Source of the DNA: JANRKG01 sp033763635
GTDB taxonomy: Bacteria; Cyanobacteriota; Cyanobacteriia; GCF-001939115
Direction of reading: 5' to 3'
Assembly (NCBI GenBank): GCA_033763635.1
Contig: JANRKG010000163.1
Location: 1-19,227, forward strand
DNA length: 19,227 bases
A program made the position numbers and the translations under genes. The notes beneath the pieces were generated by a model that worked only from the letters and a program-made list of their open reading frames with translations, did no database searches and was not told the DNA's origin. Positions 8,598-14,795 of this stretch are shown one piece after another (position 1 is the first letter of the stretch; each line of letters begins with the position of its first letter).

Positions 8598-8987
8598 CTA
8601 TTCTCCTTCGACCTGGGCGCGGTAAGCATTCGCAGACATGGCATCCTCTAATTCTCCGGCATCGTTGATGCGAATTTTCAGGAGCCAACCTTCTCCATAG
8701 GGGTCTTCGCCAATTTGTTCGGGGTTGTCTAGCGCTGTGGTGTTGCGATCGACCACCGTTCCTGTCACGGGGGAGTACAAATCCTCAACCGCCTTTACAG
8801 ATTCAATGTTGCCAAAGGTTTCCCCCTTGGTGACGGCATCCCCCAGTTCTGGCAACTCCACAAACACAATGTCGCCCAGTTGATCGACGGCAAAGGCACT
8901 AATGCCGATCGTAGCGATGTCTCCATCCAGGCGGGCGTATTCGTGGGAATCCATGTACTTGAGATCTTCGGGATATTCCAGAGCCAT
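8598..8987 (-). CDS. gcvH: Glycine cleavage system H protein
   Basis: A 129-residue lipoyl carrier that shuttles the aminomethyl intermediate between the P, T and L proteins. Seen: the whole domain from YPEDLKYMDSHEYARL through GISAFAVDQLGDIVFVELP to EDPYGEGWLLKI. The lipoylation site is Lys65 in IESVKAVEDLYSP. Length equals the family norm. The start is well supported by AAAGGA about 6 bases upstream of the ATG. It is the first gene of the minus-strand run leading to gcvP. The 154-bp region before it, shared with the divergent sugar dehydrogenase gene, holds a heptamer repeat. I could not recognise a glycine riboswitch there. gcvT and lpd are absent from the window. Confidence 0.97.
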   Translation of the reverse strand: MALEYPEDLKYMDSHEYARLDGDIATIGISAFAVDQLGDIVFVELPELGDAVTKGETFGNIESVKAVEDLYSPVTGTVVDRNTTALDNPEQIGEDPYGEGWLLKIRINDAGELEDAMSANAYRAQVEGE

Positions 8988-9022
8988 GATTTTTCCTTTG
9001 CAAGCATGCAGAGTCCAAAATA

Positions 9023-9050
9023 CAGGATACAGGAGTCAGGAGTCAGGAGA
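9023..9050. repeat. Heptamer tandem repeat, four units of CAGGAnn
   Basis: The units read CAGGATA, CAGGAGT, CAGGAGT, CAGGAGA. Short tandemly repeated heptamers of this kind are typical of intergenic regions in filamentous cyanobacteria. It lies in the gcvH leader, about 36-63 bases before its ATG, and divergent to the sugar dehydrogenase gene. Confidence 0.8.
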
Positions 9051-9141
9051 GTGAGATTGAGAACCTGATGCTTCCCTGGATTGTCTAACATCAAAGAGTG
9101 TTATTCGTGCTCAGTTCAATGGCAGTTAGGACGCAATTCTT

Positions 9142-10386
9142 ATGCAACAGAACCTTAGCCGCTTCATGCTGACCGTGAGTGGAGCAGTCGCCTTACTCAC
9201 GATCGCCAGTTGCTCTTTGCTTCAGGCTTCTCCCGGTGGGGTCGATCGAACTCAGTCTGCCAGCAGTCCATCGTCTCCCAACCCAACGTTAACGCAAGCA
9301 TCCCCTGCCAGCCCCCCCAAAGCGACTTCCCCAAAGTTTCGGAAGGTGACAGTCCTGAAGGGGCTAGAGCATCCCTGGGGGATGGCTTGGATGCCCGATG
9401 GCACGATGTTGATTACAGAACGACCGGGACGGGTCCGAATGGTTCGAAACGGCGTGCTGGACCCTACTCCGATCGCCGGAGTGCCTCCGGTGCTGGCAGA
9501 AGGACAGGGCGGGTTGTTGGATGTTGCGCTCCATCCTCGCTTTGCCCAAAATCGCCTGGTGTATCTCACCTACGCTCACGGCACCCGCGACGCAAACCGA
9601 ACTCGCGTGGCACGGGCCAGATTAGACGGCAAAGCCCTGCGCGACCTGAAAGTTATCTTTGAAGTGTCTCAAGTAAAGTCGGGTCAGCAGCACTTCGGCT
9701 CGCGGCTTCTCTGGATGCCGGATGGAACGTTGTTAGTTTCCATTGGAGATGGAGGCAATCCTCCTGTTCAATTGAATGGGGATCTCATTCGCAAACAGGC
9801 CCAGAATTTGAAAAGCCATCTGGGTAAAATTATTCGCCTGAATGACGATGGCTCTGTCCCCCGTAACAATCCCTTTGCGAACAATCCCAATGCCGTTCCC
9901 GTTATTTGGAGTTACGGTCATCGCAATATTCAAGGGATGGCCTTCGACCCTGGGACAAAACGGGTATGGATTACGGAGCATGGCGCGAGGGGGGGCGATG
10001 AAATGAACTTAGTGGAAGCAGGGCGTAACTATGGCTGGCCCATTGTCACCTACAGCCGTGAATATTTTGGCCCTGAAATCACCCAGGAACGATCGCGCCC
10101 TGGGATGGTTAGCCCCCGATTCGTCTGGACTCCGGCAACTGCACCTTCTGGGTTAACCGTCTATCGAGGCGATCGGTTTCCGCAATGGAAAGGACATCTT
10201 TTTGCCGGAGGGTTAGTTTCACGGGATGTGCGTCGCATTGAAGTCGATCAGACGGGTAAGGTGGTGAATCAGGAGGTGATTGAAATCGGGCAACGGGTAC
10301 GGGATGTGCGCCAGGGACCGGATGGCCTGTTGTATATCCTGACAGATCAGTCGGATGGAGAATTGATCCGCCTGGAGCCTGGTTGA
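9142..10386 (+). CDS. PQQ-type sugar dehydrogenase, lipoprotein
   Basis: A 414-residue glucose/sorbosone dehydrogenase-like six-bladed beta-propeller (the YliI/Asd soluble aldose dehydrogenase family), expected to oxidise aldoses with pyrroloquinoline quinone outside the cytoplasm. Seen: a lipoprotein signal peptide with lipobox IASC (Cys24), then a Ser/Pro-rich linker to about residue 65. Propeller motifs follow: GLEHPWGMAWMPDGTMLITERPGR (split across blades, from about 74), GQGGLLDVALHP, QQHFGSRL with His174 as the likely catalytic base, IGDGGNP, SYGHRNIQGMAF, WITEHGARGGDEMN and NYGWP. A weak AGGA lies about 10 bases before the ATG. It is divergent from gcvH and convergent with the GGDEF-EAL gene. 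Whether the host makes PQQ or imports it cannot be seen here. Confidence 0.88.
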   Translation: MQQNLSRFMLTVSGAVALLTIASCSLLQASPGGVDRTQSASSPSSPNPTLTQASPASPPKATSPKFRKVTVLKGLEHPWGMAWMPDGTMLITERPGRVRMVRNGVLDPTPIAGVPPVLAEGQGGLLDVALHPRFAQNRLVYLTYAHGTRDANRTRVARARLDGKALRDLKVIFEVSQVKSGQQHFGSRLLWMPDGTLLVSIGDGGNPPVQLNGDLIRKQAQNLKSHLGKIIRLNDDGSVPRNNPFANNPNAVPVIWSYGHRNIQGMAFDPGTKRVWITEHGARGGDEMNLVEAGRNYGWPIVTYSREYFGPEITQERSRPGMVSPRFVWTPATAPSGLTVYRGDRFPQWKGHLFAGGLVSRDVRRIEVDQTGKVVNQEVIEIGQRVRDVRQGPDGLLYILTDQSDGELIRLEPG

Positions 10387-10400
10387 GAAGTTAAGGAAAG

Positions 10401-10427
10401 CAGAGGCAGAAGGCAGAGGGCAGAAGG
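10401..10427. repeat. Heptamer-like tandem repeat CAGARGG
   Basis: CAGAGG is followed by CAGAAGG, CAGAGGG and CAGAAGG. This is a second short tandem repeat, related in style to the one near gcvH, placed just after the sugar dehydrogenase stop codon. Confidence 0.75.
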
Positions 10428-10451
10428 GAAATGTTTACCGATGGGTTACCC

Positions 10452-10517
10452 TTCGGCTCCGCTCAGGGTACATTTTCGACTGGTTCACGACAAGAATGCT
10501 GGTTGAGCGCAGCCGAA
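10452..10517. repeat. Inverted repeat between convergent genes
   Basis: TTCGGCTCCGCTCA (10452-10465) and TGAGCGCAGCCGAA (10504-10517) are reverse complements with one mismatch. They sit between the converging sugar dehydrogenase and GGDEF-EAL genes, so they could form a bidirectional terminator-like hairpin with a 38-base loop. The core resembles a dispersed repeat that I have seen in cyanobacterial genomes. Confidence 0.65.
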
Positions 10518-10548
10518 ACCAGCAGAAATTCGTTTTCCCAAAGTCCCC

Positions 10549-13224
10549 TTACCAAATTGGGGCACTTGCTAGCAGGGTTGCCAATTCCTGCCCTGGGATC
10601 GGTCGAGAGAAGAAAAAACCTTGACCGTACTCACACTGCAACAAGCGAAGTTGGGCCAGTTGTTGGGCTGTCTCGACTCCTTCGGCCACCACTTCCATCC
10701 CCAAATTCCAGGCCAGACTCACGATCGCTCTCACAATCACCAGTTGTTCCGCATCCTGGTCAATCTGGCTAATAAAGGAGCGATCGATCTTGACCAAATC
10801 AATTGGAAACCGATGTAGGTAAGCCAGGGAAGAGTAGCCAGTTCCGAAGTCGTCTAGAGACAGTTGCACGCCTAAATCCTTCAAATCCCGCAAGCTTCGG
10901 GCGGCTGCCCCAGGATTCTGCATAATGGCACTCTCTGTAATTTCCAACCTGAGGCAATCTGGAGCCAGTTGGCTTTCCTCTAAAATTTTCTTGACCTGAC
11001 CAACCAGATTAGGTTGTACAAATTGTTTGGCAGAAAGATTAACACTCACGGTGCGCGGAGCATGGGATTTTAGCTGTTGCTGCAACTGATATAACTTCTG
11101 GCAAGATTGCTGTAATACCCACTGTCCTAAAGGAACGATCAACCCGGTTTCCTCGGCTAGGGGAATAAATTCTGAGGGATGTATCCACCCTTTTTGAGGA
11201 TGGTGCCAGCGAATCAAACTCTCAAATCCACTAATCGTTCCGGTACTTAAGGAAATAATCGGTTGGTAGTGAACTTGAAGTTCCTGGAGTTGGGTGGGTG
11301 GGGTATCAAGTCGCGTCAAGGCCCACCGCAGGTCCGTTTCCAGTTGTAACAGAGTTACCATCTGGTCATACATGGTGGTGTCAAACACTGCGTAACAGGC
11401 TTTTCCCCGTTCCTTGGCCCGATACATCGCTGTGTCCGCATCCCTCAGGAGATCGTCCGGATTCACATAGCCGCTAGCACTCAACGCAATCCCAATACTG
11501 GCACTGGTAAATACTTCATGCCCTTCCAGATTAAAGGGAACTGCCAGCAGTTGGGAGATACGATCTGCGATCTGGGTAGCATCACTGATACTTTGAATGC
11601 TATCCAGCAAAATGGTAAATTCATCGCCTCCCAACCGAGCAACCGTATCCCCCGGACGAAGACAGGCACACAGACGACGGGCGGTTTCAATCAGCATTTG
11701 GTCGCCGAGCAGATGGCCCAAACTGTCATTCACGACCTTAAAGCGATCCAAATCTAGAAATAAGACAGCAAACTGATATTCGGAATTTCGCCGAGTACGA
11801 GCGACAGCCTGACGGAGGCGATCGGTAAAGAGGCTTCGATTGGGAAGTCCGGTCAGGGCATCGTGCAAGGCATCATACACCAGCCGATCTTCAACCCGCT
11901 TCCGTTCCGTAATGTCTACAAATTGGGTAATGCAATGAAGTGGCTTTCCCTGGTTATCCTGTACCAGCGTCACTTGCAGCAGAAAATGGACAGGCCCTTT
12001 ATCGCGAGATAGATAATTTTTTTCAATTTGGTAGTTCGAGAATTCCCCCGACAACAGTTTTTGGGTCATGCTATGGTCTATCCCTTCCCCATCAGGGACG
12101 GATAGGCTGGCGATCGTCCGCTGTTTTAACTCGGCAGCAGAAAAGCCCAGAGTATCACAAAGCGCCTGGTTCACTTCTAAAAATTGCCCTTCTGGAGTCG
12201 TAAGGGCCATGCCAATCGGAGCCAGGTTGAAAGTCAGGCGAAATTGCTCTTCACTCTTCCGCAAGGCTTCTTCTGTTTGTTTCCGGGCTGTGATGTCCGT
12301 TTGAATGCCCACAAAGTGGGTTAAAAATCCCTCCTGATCAAACACGGGAGAGATGGATAATTCATTCCAGAAAGGCTTCCCGTCCTTTCGGATGTTTTGC
12401 AGAACAATATGGCATTCTTGGTGTTCTTGGATGGCATCACGCAAGATTTGTAAATCTGGTTGATTTCGTTGGCCCCCTTGCAGGAAACGACTATTGCGAC
12501 CCAGAGAATCACTAGCCGTATAACCCGTAATCACTTCAAAGGCTGGGTTCACGTACACAATGGGATTATCTGCCTGCGTTGCATCAGTGATAACAATGCC
12601 ATTACTACTAGCGGCAATCACCCGTTCCATCACCCGAAGCCGTGCTTCCGATCGCTGGCGCTCCATCGCCTGGGTCAGCATATTACTGATGATTTGCAAG
12701 AAACAGAGGTCTTCCTGGGTAAAAATACGCGATCGGGTGGTGTAAGCTCCCAGCACTCCCAGGGATTCCTCTGGGCTACATAGGTTGATGCTGACCCCAC
12801 TCACAATTCGGTGATTGTGCAGCAGGGGAGGCCCACTAAACCGCACATCCACCCGCAGGTCTTCTACAATCACAGGCTCACAACTAAACAGGGCGTGTCC
12901 CAGTTGGGAGGTCGATTGGGTGCCTGTCATGGCATACCCCACGAGTCCCCGTTGCCACCCATACCCAAACTGCAAAATTAAAGACTTGTGATTAGGGAGC
13001 AGTTTCCAAACCCCGCAGTATTCCAGATCCAGGGTTTTGGCAATCAAGAGCATCGATTCTTGAATCAGCACCGATGGGTCTACCCCCGTCAATGCCCGTC
13101 GCCCTAATTGAACGATCGCCGTTTGCTGACGCGCCAGTGCTTGCAATCTAGCTTGCATAGGTGAAGCAGCATCCTGATAAAGACACTGTTGGCAAGGAGA
13201 AATGCCGTCAAGGGCGGAGACCAT
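10549..13224 (-). CDS. GAF-LOV-like-PAS-GGDEF-EAL cyclic-di-GMP signalling protein
   Basis: An 891-residue cytoplasmic sensor with both c-di-GMP synthesis and hydrolysis modules. Order: a short N-terminus with CxxC (Cys11, Cys14); a GAF domain (about 40-190); a LOV-like PAS (about 198-315) with NPAFEVITGY, GRNSRFLQG at 242-250, NIRKDGKPFWNELSISP and FVGIQTDIT; a second PAS (about 325-440). A GGDEF domain (about 450-615) has an intact GGDEF at 532-536 and an I-site RPGD at 523-526, five residues before it. The EAL domain (about 630-885) has E668-S-L, Asn729, Glu761, Asp791/Asp792, Lys812 and EGVE, so it looks catalytically complete. The notable oddity is Ser245 where photoactive LOV domains have Cys. 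A G-rich stretch precedes the ATG. There are no transmembrane helices. The gene stands alone, downstream of a long AT-rich region. Confidence 0.93.
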   Translation of the reverse strand: MVSALDGISPCQQCLYQDAASPMQARLQALARQQTAIVQLGRRALTGVDPSVLIQESMLLIAKTLDLEYCGVWKLLPNHKSLILQFGYGWQRGLVGYAMTGTQSTSQLGHALFSCEPVIVEDLRVDVRFSGPPLLHNHRIVSGVSINLCSPEESLGVLGAYTTRSRIFTQEDLCFLQIISNMLTQAMERQRSEARLRVMERVIAASSNGIVITDATQADNPIVYVNPAFEVITGYTASDSLGRNSRFLQGGQRNQPDLQILRDAIQEHQECHIVLQNIRKDGKPFWNELSISPVFDQEGFLTHFVGIQTDITARKQTEEALRKSEEQFRLTFNLAPIGMALTTPEGQFLEVNQALCDTLGFSAAELKQRTIASLSVPDGEGIDHSMTQKLLSGEFSNYQIEKNYLSRDKGPVHFLLQVTLVQDNQGKPLHCITQFVDITERKRVEDRLVYDALHDALTGLPNRSLFTDRLRQAVARTRRNSEYQFAVLFLDLDRFKVVNDSLGHLLGDQMLIETARRLCACLRPGDTVARLGGDEFTILLDSIQSISDATQIADRISQLLAVPFNLEGHEVFTSASIGIALSASGYVNPDDLLRDADTAMYRAKERGKACYAVFDTTMYDQMVTLLQLETDLRWALTRLDTPPTQLQELQVHYQPIISLSTGTISGFESLIRWHHPQKGWIHPSEFIPLAEETGLIVPLGQWVLQQSCQKLYQLQQQLKSHAPRTVSVNLSAKQFVQPNLVGQVKKILEESQLAPDCLRLEITESAIMQNPGAAARSLRDLKDLGVQLSLDDFGTGYSSLAYLHRFPIDLVKIDRSFISQIDQDAEQLVIVRAIVSLAWNLGMEVVAEGVETAQQLAQLRLLQCEYGQGFFFSRPIPGQELATLLASAPIW

Positions 13225-13413
13225 CGCCTAACCCCCCGATTCCAGTAAGTTGATGAATGCTTCTGATTGGCTGACCAGCATCCTTACCCTCACTCCCACT
13301 CCTTTTTCTGACTTGAGAAGATTTCGTTTCAATGTGATTCCTTCCTTCGCAAGCCAGAATGACTTAGAGCGATTTGAGGCATAGCAACCAACTCATGAGC
13401 TACTATTAATATT

Positions 13414-13427
13414 CTCTTAATTAAGAG
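13414..13427. repeat. Perfect 14-bp palindrome CTCTTAATTAAGAG
   Basis: A perfect palindrome about 190 bp upstream of the GGDEF-EAL start codon. It is a possible dimeric regulator site for that gene, but no known consensus was recognised. Confidence 0.5.
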
Positions 13428-13805
13428 TTTACTTTGGAAAAGTTGTTACTTTTTTTACCAAAAAAGCCTTCTTAGAACGGCAACTAAAAACTGTTATTTT
13501 GTGACATTTACGGAAGACATTTTAGGGATTTCCCTGTCGGGATCGCACGAAATCATAAGTCATTAGTTTTCAGGCTTGAAGTTTCCATCTCTGAAAATAG
13601 CGATGATTGATGCATCAATAAAATTTAGAAAATCAAGAAAAATGGATACCCAAAGAAAAATTAAGGCATCTGTTTAAAGATTCGGTTTTGAATTCAGTAT
13701 TATTCCCTATTTTTTCGATGTAAATAATGATGTTGATTACACCTAATTTTTTCTTAAAAGGTTAATTTCTTCAAACCCATTCTTCGATAAAGACAATTGA
13801 ATCAG

Positions 13806-13819
13806 GTGATTGGGATCAC
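13806..13819. promoter_or_regulatory. CRP-like operator GTGA-N6-TCAC
   Basis: The bases GTGA TTGGGA TCAC form a perfect dyad that matches the central part of the CRP/SyCRP1 consensus TGTGA-N6-TCACA; the outermost bases do not match. It lies about 150 bp before the CpdA-like gene, whose product is predicted to degrade cAMP. Binding is inferred, and a chance match is possible. Confidence 0.45.
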
Positions 13820-13967
13820 GGGAAAAGTGGGCCGTTGTCGCATCGTTCGTTACGTTTTTGACATACCCTGAAGGTACTAACCAGAAAATTGGCCTCCTTC
13901 TTCACAAAAATGATGCCAGTGCTGGTGTCCCTATGGTCTGTGTTCCAGTCTTGGTGTTCAATGCCCT

Positions 13968-14780
13968 ATGTTTCAGAATTCAGTGCTTCAGAATTCAGTG
14001 CTCCGGATCGCGCAAGTCTCCGACATCCATTTCTTTGCCAGTGAGAAGGCCGAGTTATTGGGCCTGACGACTGATCACTCTTTTCGGGCAGTTTTGAATA
14101 GGCTAGAGCAAATTCGATCAGAGATTGATTTGGTTCTGCTAACAGGAGACTTATCCCAAGACGGCTCTCAAGCATCCTACGAGCGCTTACAGAGCTTGAT
14201 TCGCCCCCTACAACTACCGACTTACTGGCTACCGGGAAATCATGATATTCCCCTTGTGATGCAACAGGTTTTGACCAAGGCTCCCGTTTTCAGTGAAAAG
14301 TCATTTCAAGCAGGTTCCTGGCACTTTGTTCTCTTGAATTCCCATGCCCCTGGTCACGTTTACGGAAAACTATCCCCTGATCACCTAGCGTGGCTGGACG
14401 AGCAACTTCAGCAAGTTCCCGATCGTCCTACTCTACTGGCTTTGCACCATCCCCCTTTCCTGGTGGATTCCAACTGGCTGGATACCAGCACCCTCCAAAA
14501 TTCCCCCGATCTCTTTGCGATCGTCGATCGCCATCCTCAAGTCAAACTCGTTTTGTTCGGGCACATCCATCAGGAATTTCACCGTCAGCGATCGGGTGTT
14601 GACTACTTAGGTGTGCCTTCTACCTCCATCCAGTTTGAACCCCAAAGTACCCGCTTTTCCCTGGATTCCTGCGCCCCAGGCTTCCGTCTCCTCACTCTCT
14701 ACTCCGATGGCACCTGGGGCACGCAAGTAGAACGGGTGGCCTACAAATGTGTTTTAGATCTGGCTGCAAAGGGGTACTAA
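13968..14780 (+). CDS. cpdA: CpdA-like class III cyclic nucleotide phosphodiesterase (metallophosphoesterase)
   Basis: A 270-residue calcineurin-like phosphoesterase of the Icc/CpdA group, which hydrolyses 3',5'-cAMP in bacteria that have been tested. All metal-site motifs are seen: D19-x-H21 (SDIH), G60-D61 (TGDLSQDG), G90-N-H-D93 (LPGNHDIP), H160-H161 (LALHHPPF) and G198-H-I-H201 (FGHIHQEFH). The tail is typical of CpdA (VPSTSIQFEPQS, PGFRLL). Substrate assignment is by family likeness. The start is uncertain: no Shine-Dalgarno is clear before the ATG at 13968. In-frame GTG codons at 13983 and 13998 lie inside a 15-bp tandem duplication that encodes QNSVL twice, and conserved sequence starts at about residue 13. 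A CRP-like palindrome lies about 150 bp upstream. It converges with mnmG, 15 bp between the stops. Confidence 0.8.
   Translation: MFQNSVLQNSVLRIAQVSDIHFFASEKAELLGLTTDHSFRAVLNRLEQIRSEIDLVLLTGDLSQDGSQASYERLQSLIRPLQLPTYWLPGNHDIPLVMQQVLTKAPVFSEKSFQAGSWHFVLLNSHAPGHVYGKLSPDHLAWLDEQLQQVPDRPTLLALHHPPFLVDSNWLDTSTLQNSPDLFAIVDRHPQVKLVLFGHIHQEFHRQRSGVDYLGVPSTSIQFEPQSTRFSLDSCAPGFRLLTLYSDGTWGTQVERVAYKCVLDLAAKGY
13972..14001 (+). repeat. 15-bp tandem duplication at the cpdA start
   Basis: Two exact copies of TTCAGAATTCAGTGC lie head to tail, at 13972-13986 and 13987-14001. In frame they encode QNSVL twice at the N-terminus of the CpdA-like protein, and each copy supplies an in-frame GTG. Confidence 0.9.
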
Positions 14781-14795
14781 TTCCAGTCCGTCATC

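Larger units (their letters stand above)
13225..13967. other. 743-base AT-rich intergenic region
   Basis: This is the only long gene-free stretch. It separates the divergent GGDEF-EAL and cpdA-like genes and presumably holds both promoters. It is visibly richer in A and T than its neighbours between about 13390 and 13800 and has almost no CGATCG. It contains a 14-bp palindrome at 13414-13427, an AGGGA-TT-TCCCT palindrome followed by GGGA at 13524-13541, and a CRP-like site at 13806-13819. Only very short frames exist (for example 24 codons from 13603), and none is supported. No RNA gene was recognised, though an unannotated small RNA would fit. Confidence 0.6.

Noticed and set aside
9023..9050. 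CRISPR-like repeats
   Set aside because: Units are only 7 bases long with no spacers; these are ordinary short tandem repeats.
8988..9141. Possible glycine riboswitch in the gcvH leader
   Set aside because: The leader is short and partly occupied by heptamer repeats, and I could not lay the conserved aptamer core onto it.
13603..13677. 24-codon plus-strand frame in the AT-rich gap
   Set aside because: Too short, no ribosome binding site, and lysine-rich content simply follows the local A richness.
13810..14067. 85-codon plus-strand frame overlapping the cpdA start
   Set aside because: It overlaps the conserved part of the CpdA-like gene in another frame, has no family likeness, and its repeated FRIQC tail is just the 15-bp duplication read out of frame.
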